A model generated the notes under the pieces. It did no database searches and was not told where the DNA came from. It worked only from the letters and a program-made list of their open reading frames with translations. From assembly GCF_050003625.1 (NCBI RefSeq), contig NC_134397.1, positions 145,389,526 through 145,453,525 of the forward strand: a stretch of DNA of 64,000 nucleotides. The letters are read 5' to 3'. Source of the stretch: Haematobia irritans. Lineage: Eukaryota > Arthropoda > Insecta > Diptera > Muscidae. Shown one piece after another: positions 25,029 to 37,200 of the stretch (the first letter of the stretch is position 1; each line of letters starts with the position of its first letter). A program made the translations under genes and the position numbers.

Positions 25029-25394
25029 TATGTTGAGAAATTGCTACTAACGTGTTGAATTCTACTGTTGAGGGTAATGTCTGTTTTTTGTTGAGAACGC
25101 GATTTTCTCAACAATTTGTCAAATTGAATTCTAAGCTAATTCTTTGAAAGCGTATTGAATATAAGCATTTCTCCAATGCTTGTGTTTATTGAGAACTTGA
25201 TCAATATATAATCGTCTTCATATATTTTTTTGTATTATTAATTTGGTGTTGTGATGAAGAAACTGAACAGTTTAGGGTAATGCCTGGTTATTGTTGTGAT
25301 AGACACCATATGGGCATTATAAAAGATAGTGTTTAGAAGGGTTACGTTACATTTTTATAACGTTCGTCCTGGCCGAAATTTCGGCTATACTTAA

Positions 25395-25633
25395 CCCTCT
25401 AATGCCCTCTTTTGCCATCTGATTAAATTTTCAATGTTAACGACACAAAAGCAAGAGAACTAAGCAAGAAAAATGTATACCGTAAAATTGCAGCATATGC
25501 TGCAAAGCCTCTTGAATAGTTTCAAATAAGTTTTGTTTTTATTTAGCCCATTTTTGTTGTCTTAATGTGTGTTTTACTAAAAGCTTCCTTATTAAATGAA
25601 GCCCGCCTAAAGGCGGGCTTGGGCATTAGAGGG
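25395..25633. mobile_element. piggyBac-type MITE, 239 bp
   Basis: TTAA (25391-25394 and 25634-25637) flanks inverted ends CCCTCTAATGCCC and GGGCATTAGAGGG. A perfect internal hairpin, GCCCGCCTAAAGGCGGGC, lies close to the right end. No coding capacity. Confidence 0.85.
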
Positions 25634-25815
25634 TTAATTGTTTAACATTAAAAATCTGGCAACACTACATTGAAATCGCTTTAGCTTTATTTAGGTCACC
25701 CACAAAAAATACCAGCTGTTACTTCATACTGTTATCGGTTTTTTGAGTGCATGGCACGGAAAGATTGTTATAAAACATAAATTTATAAAATATTATTTAG
25801 TAAATTCCTTAAAAA

Positions 25816-26988
25816 ATGCAAGCTGTGAAACAAACCCATTTACTCCACACTTTGAGGGGTATCATCGTAAAGAATTCTGTCAGAAATGCATCTATTAAAG
25901 GTATTACACTGGAGTATGACAAAGATCCACAGCCTTTATTTACCGATCCGGAGACACAAAAACTTCTCAAGTCCATAACACAGTTACAAGTGGAAAAGGT
26001 ATTTCGGAAGGCAACAGTACCCAAAAATACCTCAGAGTATAAATTCATGACCACAGAAGAATTGGAGGATGAGTTTCTTAAAACAATTGAGAGAGCGCGG
26101 ACAAAATTGCAAATGCCACCGGTAGTCAAAGTTAAGGAAGATTCACCAAAGGTTATATCCGAAGACAAAGCCTTAACAGGATTTTCTAATACGAAATATG
26201 TAATTACCGACATCAGTTTCGGCCTGAAACCAACTGAACGTAAAGTAGTAGTCCGTGAAACAGATGGCACACTACGATATGCCCCCATGGAAGTGGCGAA
26301 ACGCATGAAGCAGTTGTATGCTCCATTAGCTGGTCGGAAAATAAGAACCCCTAAAATGTTTGAAGACGAACATTTCCAAAGGTGCCTAGATGAGCATAAA
26401 TATGAATTCATTCTTGATCGTCTGGTGGTGCAATTCGAACCATATGAAACCGAATATCATCGATTGAGCAGTAAAGTTTATCAACATTTGAATGAAACCA
26501 AAGAATTCGATCAATTACGCTCTACCCGTCATTTTGGTCCTATGGCCTTCTTTTATGCCTGGCATAAATGTATAGACGATTTACTCTATGATATGATTCG
26601 CCGCGATTATCTACGCAATGGTGCTGAATTAATAGCACTTTATTACAAAATACATAAAGTTCCTGAGAACTATACCGAACTTATGCAAAAGCTTGAACAG
26701 TATACCTCTGTAGAAGATATAGCATTGAAAAGTTTGAGGACACCATTAAAGAAGACTTTAGAAAATGGAGATATTCACGATGAAATTGAAATTGCTATAG
26801 GAAAGTCGGCGAGAGATTTCGAAATGGATGAGTTGTGTCTACAATTCATAGAGAATTTCATAGGCTCACATGCCCTGAAGAAGGTGCAATTGGAATTGGC
26901 TGTACAAACATTGAAAGAAATCAATGCGGAAAAGAAACAACTGTACGATGGACTGAGTAAAGCTCACGGTGTTCAATTAAGCAATTAA
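25816..26988 (+). CDS. mRpS22: Mitochondrial small ribosomal subunit protein mS22
   Basis: Intronless frame of 390 residues starting at the ATG in AAAAAATGCAAGC. The N-terminus is basic and lacks acidic residues for about 30 positions, as expected for a mitochondrial import signal. Recognisable family segments include DPQPLFTDPETQKLL near residue 37, YVITDISFGLKPTERKVVVR near 127 and HFGPMAFFYAWHKCIDDLL near 240. The protein is part of the 28S mitochondrial ribosomal subunit and has no bacterial counterpart. The next gene, at 27542, is convergent; the 550 bp between them contains no other gene. Confidence 0.93.
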   Translation: MQAVKQTHLLHTLRGIIVKNSVRNASIKGITLEYDKDPQPLFTDPETQKLLKSITQLQVEKVFRKATVPKNTSEYKFMTTEELEDEFLKTIERARTKLQMPPVVKVKEDSPKVISEDKALTGFSNTKYVITDISFGLKPTERKVVVRETDGTLRYAPMEVAKRMKQLYAPLAGRKIRTPKMFEDEHFQRCLDEHKYEFILDRLVVQFEPYETEYHRLSSKVYQHLNETKEFDQLRSTRHFGPMAFFYAWHKCIDDLLYDMIRRDYLRNGAELIALYYKIHKVPENYTELMQKLEQYTSVEDIALKSLRTPLKKTLENGDIHDEIEIAIGKSARDFEMDELCLQFIENFIGSHALKKVQLELAVQTLKEINAEKKQLYDGLSKAHGVQLSN

Positions 26989-27541
26989 TATTCCCCATGT
27001 TCTGATTATGTTAAAGATAAAAATGTTGAAAGTAAATAATAATTTAGTACTAATTGAGTTTTATTTCCTTATAAACTGGTATTTATTTTAAGTTCTTTCG
27101 TTTATTTCACATTAAATTGTTAAGCGCTTGTTCGTGTTTGACAGTAAAAATCAATATTGTAATAGTATTTCAATTAATAGTCACAATATTATAGAAAGTT
27201 TGTGAAAAACCAAATAATATCGATTAATAGCAATTAATAGTTACCAGCAATTTATTATAAAATCGGTGTTGGCTCCCGTCAAATGTAGATTTTTTTATCT
27301 ACAACATTTATATCGACTTCTCCAAAATTTGAAAATGTTGTAAAGTCAAGTTTTCCCGAATCAGAACCCAAGAGGATAATTTGCTAGTGGTTTTATTCAC
27401 ATTGATTTTCACTGTAAAACACAAATAAGGAAAATTGCAATTCCAATATATTCTTAGTCGATTATCGTATGGATCTGTTTGCATTTTCTTACGTTTCGCT
27501 TCATATGTGCCCTTGCACAAACTTGGTATAAATTACAAACA
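26989..27541. other. Spacer between convergent mRpS22 and zinc-finger genes
   Basis: Both 3' ends point into this AT-rich spacer. No clear AATAAA directly follows mRpS22. No repeat was identified. Confidence 0.4.
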
Positions 27542-29011
27542 CTATAAGTTGTTTCCTATTGTTTTGCCGTTGCAATTCGGTGTCACAACATTTGTTGGTT
27601 CTATAATTTGTTTTTCCCTGTTGGCCAATTTTTTCTTTAGCTTTATATCAGAACATTTCTTAATATGTCGTTTGAAAATGTATTTACTTCTAAAGGATCT
27701 GAAACATATTTCGCAAAGATCTTTTCGACAAGATCGAGATCCAGCTAGATTCCTTTTAACCATGGCTGTTTTTTTGGCATGTGTATGCAAAGTAAAGACC
27801 CGAACACGACACTTACGATCTTTCTTGGCACTAAGGCCATATAAATTGGTTCGATTTCTTTTGGCTTCAGTGTAACAATTTCCTCTCAACAACAAGTGGC
27901 GTAAAAACTCTTGTGTAGTACAGAAAGCCTTTCGACATGCCGTACATTTATGGGTGCGGAATTTATTATGTTCATTTATGTGGTCATATAGCTCTAAACG
28001 CGATAGAGCTATCACAGTACATTTTTTATATGGGCAACGTAGAAGAGATCTCTCAGAACGATTAGAGTTGCTGCATTGGTGTGTTTTCAATATAGATTCG
28101 TGATCCAGACTAAGTCCGCAAATATAGCATAACACTTTTGGACCTCTATGAACGGCCATATGACCATAAAAACTCTTTAGTTTTTTACACACCTCACCAC
28201 ATATAAGACATTCCCGAAAATGATTTTCATATTCTGTGGAATTTTCATTAACATACTTTATGAATTCCTCTTTAAGTTCTTCTTCACTTTTTCCATTGTC
28301 CTCAGAATTTGTAGTTCCGCTCTCGTTAATAATTTCTTCATCGAATTCATCATCGCGATTACATTGAATCGCTATTGACACCAATCCCGAAATGGAAACG
28401 TCTGTTTGCTGCTCTCGATGTGTAAGAGATACTATTTGTTCCGTCATATTTTCCGAGTCTTTTCTATATACAGAAGGACTTATCATTACTGGAGTTGGTG
28501 TAAAATTCATGTTCTGAGTTATAGGATTTGCCATGGACAGATTTACAGGAGGCATGGTAACCGGAAGCGTGTTCACTATGTTCGAAGATTCCGGTAGTAT
28601 CCGAACATTATACGGGGAACTCATTGAAAAACCCAGTGGTTGTTGTGTAAAGCTAACCAAGGGAGCAGTGGGCGGAAGAGATCCATACTGAGGTGGTGCA
28701 TTTGCCATTATGGATGGAACAGGCATTTGTTTTGGCCTTATATTCACCGGGGCTGTGTGGTGTTTATTCCTGACAGGCGGTAGCGTTGGTATTTGCGGGG
28801 AGGCGTTTGCACCAGCAGCAACGGGTACTTCATATTTCGAAAGCTCTATTTGTCCCTGTTTTATGCTCATGTAGAAAAGCATTTGGTCTTTCTTTTGATT
28901 TGCTCCAGCTCTTGTTATAAACCTGGTCTCGACACATATTGTCTCTGGTATTTCTTTGAAATTGACAACAAACATCTCCTTGGGATTTTTAGATTGAGCC
29001 ATAGTGGCCAT
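27542..29011 (-). CDS. C2H2-type zinc-finger protein
   Basis: Single open frame of 489 residues. The start is the ATG at 29011 (ACAATGG context); the frame upstream opens with TTG. The first ~200 residues form an N-terminal region followed by a Pro/Met/Asn-rich stretch. An acidic segment follows at about 220-260. The C-terminal half has five Cys/His clusters, at about 268-288 (CLIC then HMAVH), 295-313 (CYIC then HQC), 326-348 (CPYKKC then HINEH), 356-379 (CTAC then H and C) and 433-453 (CEIC then HIKKC). Several use Cys as the last ligand, so they are C2HC variants. A nuclear DNA- or RNA-binding regulator is likely; orthologue and target are unknown to me. Confidence 0.8.
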   Translation of the reverse strand: MATMAQSKNPKEMFVVNFKEIPETICVETRFITRAGANQKKDQMLFYMSIKQGQIELSKYEVPVAAGANASPQIPTLPPVRNKHHTAPVNIRPKQMPVPSIMANAPPQYGSLPPTAPLVSFTQQPLGFSMSSPYNVRILPESSNIVNTLPVTMPPVNLSMANPITQNMNFTPTPVMISPSVYRKDSENMTEQIVSLTHREQQTDVSISGLVSIAIQCNRDDEFDEEIINESGTTNSEDNGKSEEELKEEFIKYVNENSTEYENHFRECLICGEVCKKLKSFYGHMAVHRGPKVLCYICGLSLDHESILKTHQCSNSNRSERSLLRCPYKKCTVIALSRLELYDHINEHNKFRTHKCTACRKAFCTTQEFLRHLLLRGNCYTEAKRNRTNLYGLSAKKDRKCRVRVFTLHTHAKKTAMVKRNLAGSRSCRKDLCEICFRSFRSKYIFKRHIKKCSDIKLKKKLANREKQIIEPTNVVTPNCNGKTIGNNL

Positions 29012-29529
29012 TGTATTCAACTGGCTTTTATACTGACTACAACACTTCTAATTCTAAAGTGTGACTTTGTCAAGTAATAGGAATATGTTTATACTTTAAA
29101 GTGTTGCCGAATCACGTTCAAATAAATGCATCAAAAAATAGCATTAAAAAGAGCTAAAATTCTTCTAATGTGCCGTTCAAATTACAAATTTATTTGTACA
29201 ATATTTCGGGAAATTCATACATGGCAACCCAGATTTGAATAATTTCAAATCTTGTTACAAGATACCGCCTTGTTATTGCAAAACTGAAGCAACAGAGAGC
29301 TCTGCTAGCATAATGACAAAACGTTTGAGTCGACTTTTAAAGCAATTTTTTTTAAAGAAACATTGCTACGTATATAATGAAACTTTTTTTCTTCCAAGCT
29401 TCGACACGATTTTATAAAAATATATTCGTTTTCATATAATTTTTTTGTGCAAAAGCCAAACATAGTACCAGTATGTGACGTCTTTTGAAATTATTTATTC
29501 GAAATTAAAGAGATTTTCTTTCCCAAATG
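29012..29529. other. Upstream region of the zinc-finger gene
   Basis: Sequence between the zinc-finger start and a small MITE. A plus-strand ORF around 29312-29416 is short and unrecognised. No firm promoter element was seen. Confidence 0.35.
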
Positions 29530-29599
29530 CTTAGCACTAAGTTCGTTAAGGATAGATGAAGATATTCTTTTTTCGCAGAAAAGAACTTAGTACTAAGCA
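29530..29599. mobile_element. Short MITE with TTAGTACTAAG ends
   Basis: Inverted ends CTTAGCACTAAGTTCG and GAACTTAGTACTAAG surround about 40 bp, including GATAGATGAAGATATTC. The last segment is the intact version of a site disrupted by a hAT-type element at 58293-59327. Related longer elements occur at 56707-56916 and 58075-59373. Confidence 0.65.
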
Positions 29600-29657
29600 A
29601 TAAATCCAGTAGAAACAACCTGCAATTCCATTTCATCCTCATCACAACCACAGACTC
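29600..29657 (+). CDS. Candidate exon split from its partner by the Gypsy insertion
   Basis: An open segment ending at a strong donor (ACTC then GTAAGT at 29658). Read in the phase required by the acceptor at 43557, it gives NPVETTCNSISSSSQPQT, which joins to TLPPLGIKALADRRYNM and a stop. An in-frame TAA lies just upstream and there is no ATG, so the exon would need an acceptor near 29598 or is incomplete. Family unknown. Low confidence, resting on splice sites and phase only. Confidence 0.3.
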
Positions 29658-29838
29658 GTAAGTGACACTGCAACAATCGCCAACTGTGATAGTATTTTGC
29701 CATCACTATTGTTAGAAGAGCCATTTTATATTTTGTGAAACACCAACCATAAATATTATCGTTTTTATTTAATTTATTTAAATAAAACGATAATGAAGTG
29801 CTGAAAGCATAGTTATTTCGCTTAATATTGTAAAAGGT

Positions 29839-32034
29839 TGTAATGGACAGGTTTTGAGAATAAGCGGTGGCACTCTTGGCGTTCTGCTGCGGCTGTAGCT
29901 CGCCGGAAATGGGGGTTCTTCCGCTCTATCCATTCATTTAAAAATTTAAGTGCCAGGTGGAAACATTATTTTTTTAAAAAAAAAAACGTTGAACAATGGA
30001 CGGTTACACAAATTTGCATTTGAAATTTAAATTGAAACGGACGGACGGACATTCTAGAAAAGAAAGATACAACTTTGTCGGGATGTGTTTATATGCGCGA
30101 ATTGACTCTGCAAACCAGATGTCATTGGTTTGCTGGGCAGCCCTCCCTCTTCATGGTCCCATATGACCATCCAGTGAGATTCTTTCTTGCCCCACTGTTA
30201 TCAGAATCCCCCTTACAGTGGCTCACAGACTTTCACTCACAGACGCTACACCCCCGAACTTGTTAAAGCGAAATCAAAACATTGTGTTTTCAATTTACAA
30301 GAATTCACATATTCAATATATTAGGGTAGACCGATAAAAAAGACAATTTGTCCAATAAAAATAAGAAATTTCTAAATGAGCAACTAGGTAAATCTAAGTA
30401 TATAAGTAAGTAAATTCAGGTATATTGGTAAGTATATACGTTACATCTAGGTAAGTAGTCGAGGAATAATAATAAAAGTTAAAATACATGAACTCTTTGT
30501 TTAAAAAAAAAACATTCGCTGGTCAATGCTTCACTTCTCATTGCATCGATATTCTAACAACAGGTAATATTTTAATTGTTATTATTTTTCCTCTTAACAT
30601 ATTTTATAATTTTTAATTTATTTTATTCTTATAATTTTTTATACGTTACAGAAGTATAATTTCCTCATACATTTTATTTGCTTTGTTTCTTTATACATTT
30701 ATACTTTGCTTTCTTTTTTTTACTTTTTCTTTATATAAAATACCGTTGTGCTTCTTGAAATTGACGATGAAAAATTTTGTTTTTTTTCAATTTAAATATC
30801 TTTTCTTTTAAATAAATATTATATATGGCATAATTTATGTTGTTTCAGTTTTCTTTTAGTTTTAGTAAACTTCAATTAAACTTGAATATTTGCTTTTGAA
30901 GATTTGCCAAAATGAAGGTTAGTTTTAATTTGTTTTTCAATTTAGATTAACATGTACATTATTTTGAGATCAATATCAGAACATTTGATTTCTTTAATGA
31001 GAATTAAGAAAGCTTAAATATGTTTTGAATTTTTCTTTTTATCCTTTTTTTATTGTTTAGGATAAATTTCGGTTAAGAATGTTAGTATAATTGGAAACGT
31101 GTTGACGGTTATGTAACATATGCTTGCATAACCTTAACTATGTCATCAGGTTAAGCGTTTCATTTGCAGTTTTATGAGCAATTATAACTTGCTTTCTTGA
31201 CTTTCAAATTAAAATTGAAGAAAATGCACCCAATGTGCTTACTTTGCTTGCTGGCAACACTTCATGTTTTCTTGTCATTTGTACTCACTCATTTCTTCTC
31301 TCTTGGGAACAGATCAAAAACATATGTGTATTACACATTTCCAACCCCGAGAATATTGCGATGCACATAGATAGATTCACTGACCATATGTTCTACCAGA
31401 TCCACTGCACCACAATTTCCTATATGTCCAGAGAAAATCACGAAATAATTACTTATATGTACCCTGACCTGGAGCTCATATTGGAGAGATGCTTACCCGG
31501 GTTGCTTTAGCAAAAATGCTAATTCCAATAGAAAAAAGTAACACCCTGGTCTTCGATGTAAATCCAACCAGCCAAAAAAAAAGACAGCTCGGCAAACTTT
31601 CCTCTTAAAAGGATGTCAGCCCTAACTCCAATCAAGCTCCTAGACGAGACAATCACTCCCTCGCCACAAACAACAAAATATGTATGGTCCACTCTAACCA
31701 ATAAGAGTATCACCACATTTGACCGTTCACTGCAACTTCACCTTGGGCAATGAAAATGAAGTTTCTCTGTCCGCTTCTAAATGTAACAGAACGCACAACG
31801 TGACCTTCCTCAAAGTCATGCTCCATGTTGTTGAGCCCGACAATCCAACCATGGTTATCTACCCCCCTTTGATCAGTCCATTCATATGTCAAAAGTTGAC
31901 AACAGATGGTGCTGACATCCATTGGGAGCTCGAGAGGGCCAGATAAATCGTTTGGAGAATGAGCAGTAAAACGGTCGGCGTGTGAGCGGTAACTCATACG
32001 AATATCAATTACCATAAATCAAGTGGCCGTCACA
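29839..32034 (-). repeat. 3' LTR of the Gypsy element
   Basis: 2196 bp, matching 41292-43487 wherever compared. About 1.4 kb is very T-rich. The 800 bp nearest the internal region (about 31235-32034) is less AT-rich and holds short ORFs on both strands (for example 31235-31510 and 31719-31946 plus, 31710-32015 and 31519-31716 minus). No typical polypurine tract precedes it; the adjacent internal bases read AATAAGAAATTTGGCTT in element orientation. Confidence 0.93.
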
Positions 32035-34289
32035 AAGCCAAATTTCTTATTCGGAGCCCGTGTAGAAGTAAAAATTTGGGAACTACGAAGTCGGACACTG
32101 GATCCGTAACCCGTCGGTTTCACCATTCACGTATATCTGTACAGAACGACCTCAATACTTCACAAAAAAAACGCAATCCCAAAAGTAGGCGCCCAATAAA
32201 CACAAACGTTTAAAAAAAATACTAAGTTTCAACAATTTTTCAAACATTGCTTCAAATGATTCGGGTAATATTCAATTTGAGAAATTGTTGAGAAAATCGT
32301 GTTCTCAACAAAAACCAGGCATTACCCTCAACAATAGGATTTAACACGTTAGCAACGATTTCTCAATATATTAGCAATTTAGCATTTTCATGTGATCCAA
32401 GTGTTGGCAACCCTATTCATATTTCTACCCGGTTATCCATATCATGGTAGTTCAGATTTATCGAAATCGATATAATTGAAAACTCTAATCCTACAAAAGA
32501 CAATCGCTTCGTCCAGTAGCCATTTCTACAGCGTCACCATAAAATCATGCAGAGGAATCCTAAAAAAAAATCAAAAAAAATTCAGCCAAGCTATTTATAC
32601 CCCAAAAGGCACTTCCAATATTACAGGGCAAAAACAAGAGCTGTATCTAATACCACAGCTACTGTTCTGCTGTTCGGACCTGACCCCACCAGTATGCAAT
32701 CAATGAAATCGTCTCCTCAATACGCCATAGGCCAAATGTGCAATTCTCGCGATCATCCAAATCTACAACCGACCATGTCCAAGAGCATCTTGGGTAGTCG
32801 TAAATCCAGGATCTGACCGTCCCTAAATCATAAAGCCCAAATAACTAATCCGATTTATGACTCTCCTGGCGGCATTCCTGCTATGATCGTAACATATCTG
32901 CTCAAAACCAATGAAACAAAAACACTCAAATATTTATCCGAGTCTATGTATACGAATATCATCATGCATGTGGGTCAAACTAATATATACTGAATAAACC
33001 CATCATTGCTAGGGCTGCATATTCTTTCATGAGTCATAATGACACAATATATACAAAAAAAAACATGGACATTCCTCCACGCCAAACACGCCAGCTGCGA
33101 CAAAACAATTCAATTGGTCCGATAGAAAAAGCTTTTGTCGTCCGTCCAAGTATTAGACGTTGAAAAATCCAAAATACGACATACCTTCACTACGGTCCCA
33201 CCACATAATCGGTTAATAAATGAACATGTGTTCGTGTGTGGATGCACACGTATCGAATGAAACCATAGCCCAATTATCTGTGCATTTCCTTTTTTCCTGC
33301 GTCTTCGCGAAAGCAAAAATGTATATCACCGAATCCCTAAATTTTATAGTGCCATCTGTATTCGCCAACCAAGGATGGTCCATCGAAACTGCATTGTATT
33401 TGACATACAATGACGACGTATCCTACCATACGTAGAAATCGTAGTAAACCGCTTAGCTCTCAACATATATCATTTGGAATTCTAACTAATTTAATTATCT
33501 TTAATCACGAAAACGACAGTATCAATCTCAGTTCTAATTGAAAATTGGTAAAATAAATGATAAAAAAAACATTAATTGATTTTATTAGAGATTTTCAATT
33601 AAATTTGTTAATTGATTCAATTGAGAATTCAATTGATGTTGAATGCAAAACTCAACTAATTTTCCCCAACAACAAAACTCAACTAAAAGCGTAACTATTC
33701 TCAATTACTTTCCTATCTGACTTCGTGTTTCTAGTTTGATTAAACATGGGTAGCTCGATACAAATTTTCAGTTAAAAATTAAAGAATGTCGATCACTTAC
33801 TTAGTCTGACTTACCCCCATTTTCATGATCTCCGTTAGTGCTACGTTAGCTAACGAAATTTTCAACCGTGATATCTACATATCTGCCATCTCCCGTATAT
33901 ATTCCATATGCTAGTTAGAAACTTAACTGATGAAAATTTTTCAGAAAAGATATTTCCATTTTTCTTTCTGTTAACTAGCAGTTAAAGCCTAATGGAGCTA
34001 TATGAAAATGGCCGTTAGTCTTTCGAGTCTGATTCAAATGTCAATTGTATGAATTAAGTTTTTTTAATAAAAAAACTTAAAAGGCTTAATCATTTACATA
34101 ATTAGCTTAATAACTCTATCTAAATTAAAAAGTTGATTGTATTATCAATAAAAAAAAAAAGTTCAACTCCAATCAACTTTTTAATTGCAAATATTCCGGA
34201 GATAATCTCTTCCTGTAAGGGGTTTCCGTAATCGTACAACCACAAAGACTTTTCTATGACCAGCCAAATTAACGATGACTACTGTCTCA
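32035..34289. other. Region between pol and 3' LTR, no intact gene
   Basis: 2.25 kb without a long ORF. The LTR-proximal 1.4 kb (to about 33430) has moderate base composition and many short open segments in both strands, interrupted by stops and frameshifts, as expected of decayed coding sequence. It includes a reversed copy of the repeat family of 23215-25210 at about 32187-32411. The pol-proximal 850 bp is AT-rich, with TCAATTGA-like motifs. This is where some Gypsy elements carry env, but I see no signal peptide, fusion motif or transmembrane pattern to support that. Confidence 0.5.
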
Positions 34290-37200
34290 TTAATATTTCA
34301 AATGTTGTGCATGAATTGTTCCAATCAATTGACCCTTGATGTTTTCCACCTCGTACAGGTTCTTGCCGACGGGTTTTCGGATTCTGCACTTAAGCCACTG
34401 TTTGCATAACTTGGAGTTAATGCCTTTTGCAAAGTTGCTCTGTACGAAGTTCTTTCTAAAAACTTCTTGACCAGCTTTGAAATTTACTTCCTTTGCCCTC
34501 TTGTTGTAGCTTTTCACATTTCTATTATATGCCTCATGCATCTTATCAGAAATCTTTTTATGAATAATTTGCATTCTTGAAGACTTCGGTAAAATAGAAA
34601 TGTCACCATCAGACAATGTTCCTAATTTCTTTAAAATCTTGTATGCTTGGGCATGGGTAATCATGTTATACCCAAATAGGGCAAAGTATGGCGTTTCACC
34701 AGTTGATGCATGGACAGTAGATCGCAGTGAGCATTCTATCTGGGATAAATTTTCATCCCATCTATTCTGATTATCATTTAAAAAGGTCCTTATGCTACTC
34801 AGGATCGACTGGTTCACCCTTTCACTTGCATTTGACTGCGGTGAATGGATTGCAGTCCTCATGTGATGAATCCCATACAAGTTCATGAGTTCCTTGAAAG
34901 CTTCACTGGTGAATTGCTTTCCATTATCGGAATGCAATATTTCAGGAACCCCGAACTTATGAAATACTTCAGCTGAAAGAAATTTATTCACAGCATGAGT
35001 AGTGGCCTTAGGCATAGCCTTCAAAAGAACAAATTTTGTGCGATGGTCCAAAACAATGAAAATGTGTGTGTTGCCACTTCGAGTCCTCGGATATGGACCT
35101 AAGAAGTCAACATACACTTTTTGAAAAGGGCGTTCAGTCTTGACTTCTTGTCCCATAGTAGGTCTTAGAATCTGTTTGCTGTGTTTATTTTCCTTGCAGC
35201 TTTGACAATTCAGAATAAATTCACGCACATCAGTGGTCAATGAAGGCCAATAAAAATATTCCCTAATGTTGTGAATTGTCTTTCCAACTCCTCCATGACA
35301 TGTGTTATGTTCGTGCGAATTCCTGATGACGCCATCAATGAGGCCTGTTGGTAGCCATATCCTCCAACATTCTTCTTCGTCATCAAGAGTACTTCTATTG
35401 AACCTCGTCCTTTTCAACACAATATCATCTTCCACCTTCAAATCGGGCAATCTTTCGCGGTTCTGCGTTATTGTGTCCTTCAATGCTTCATAATCTGGGC
35501 TATGGAATTCTGGCGAGTTGAAATCAATAACCATATTGGTTCCAAGGCTCAGCTCCTCCATATCCAGACGTGAGAGCATATCAGGTACCACATTTTTCGA
35601 CCCTTTGCGATGTTCTATATTGAATTGATATCCTTGCAGCTTAAGACTCCAGCGTGCAAGTCTTCCGTTAAGGTCTTGCTGCTTCATCAGCCATCGCAGA
35701 CTGGAATGGTCTGTGATGACTGTGAAGTCCATCAATTCAATATATTGGCGGAACTTCTCTATCGCTAGAACCACTGCAAGACATTCTTTTTCCGTAGTGG
35801 AATAATTCTTCTGTGCAGGGTTTAGCTTTTTCGAAAAGTATTCTATTGGGTGCTCTTCTCCATCATTGTCCCTCTGAAATAGCACCGCGCCAACACCAAC
35901 ATCCGAGGCGTCACATTGGACGAAAAAAGGTTTGTCAAAGTCAGGGCTGATAAGTACTGGACTTGAGACCAGTCTTTTCTTCAATTTCTCAAATGCTGAA
36001 ATTGCATCAGGAGTAAAAACAAATTTTGTCGACTTTCTCAAAGTGTCGGTAATCGGTGCAGATAAAGTTGAAAAATCCGGGATAAACCGCCGGTACCAAC
36101 CCACTGTTCCTAAAAATTTCCGAACATCCCTTGGTGTCCGCGGAGGATTAATTTTGGAAATTGCCTCCACCTTACTTGGGTCTGTCTTCAGCTTGCCATC
36201 TCCTACAATATAACCCAGATATCTGAGTTCTTTGTAACAGAACTTGGATTTCTGTAGATTTATTGTCAGGCCAGCTGAAGTCAAACGTCTACCCACAATA
36301 GTCAACATTTCAATATGTGATTCAAAATTCGGAGAAACTACAAGCAGGTCATCGAGATATACAAAAACTCGATCCTTCAGAATTGATGGGATGACCTTAT
36401 CCATCAATCTGCACATGCGTTGGGCAGCATTGCACAGTCCAAAGGGCATTACCTTAAATTGATAATGAGGTCTCCCTTGGACTGTGAATGCTGTCTTCGG
36501 CCGGCTAGATTCCTCTAAAGGAATCTGCCAAAAGGCATCCTTTAAATCGATGGCAGAGATGAAGTAAGTGTCACCGAGTCTACTTAGCAAACCATCGATA
36601 TTCGGCAGGGGATAAGCGTCCTTTTTAGTCACTTTGTTTAGTTCCCTTGCGTCTAAACAAAGTCGATTCTTATTGGGTTTTATGACAAGGGTAACCCTGT
36701 TATTCCAAGCTGCGCTGGTAGCTGGTTCAATAACATCAAGAGCTATCATCCTGTCAATTTCAGCATAGGTCAATTTCTGGACAGCAGGTGAGATTGGAAA
36801 ATAACGCATTTTCCTTGGTTCAGAATCACCTGTGTCTATAATGTGAGTTTCCAAATTGGTTTTACCTAGACCATATTTGCTGAAACATCGAAATTCCAAC
36901 TTGGCATTTTCGAGTTTAATCGCTTGTTCATAACTAAGATCATGAATTTTGGGTTCTTCATTTTCATGAACTGAAAGTTCATTGATCGTTGGTTTTCGAA
37001 ATGATATTGAAATACCAAATTTTTCCCAAAAATCACATCCTAGTATCAACTGTTGAGACAAAGATGGAACCAAATAAAATGTCATTGTATGCATTTGATT
37101 ATTGCATTTTATTTTGGCTCTTATTTTGCCTATTATGCTTTTTCCTCGTCCGTCTGCAGTATGTATGAATGATTTGAAATCAAAAATTTCACATTTCATG

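Larger units (their letters stand above)
23215..25210. repeat. Cluster of three related MITE-like repeats, each with a nested insertion
   Basis: Three copies of one repeat lie here: about 23215-23880 (3' part lost), about 23948-24440 and about 24486-25195. Full copies start CCAACAAACACAAGGATGAG, pass through CGCCATATCAATTTGATAG, GAAGCATTAAAAT and TTCTCAACAATTTCTCAA, and end ACTTGTGTTTATTGAGAA, which is inverse-complementary to the start. Each has been hit by a different MITE. A further, reversed copy lies inside the Gypsy element at about 32187-32411. Confidence 0.7.

Noticed and set aside
25809..26411. 200-codon minus-strand ORF
   Set aside because: Shadow of mRpS22 in another frame.
32035..32060. 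Polypurine tract for the Gypsy element
   Set aside because: Adjacent bases are AATAAGAAATTTGGCTT in element orientation, not a convincing purine run.
32035..34289. env gene of the Gypsy element
   Set aside because: No long ORF, signal peptide, cleavage site or membrane anchor could be shown on the sense strand.
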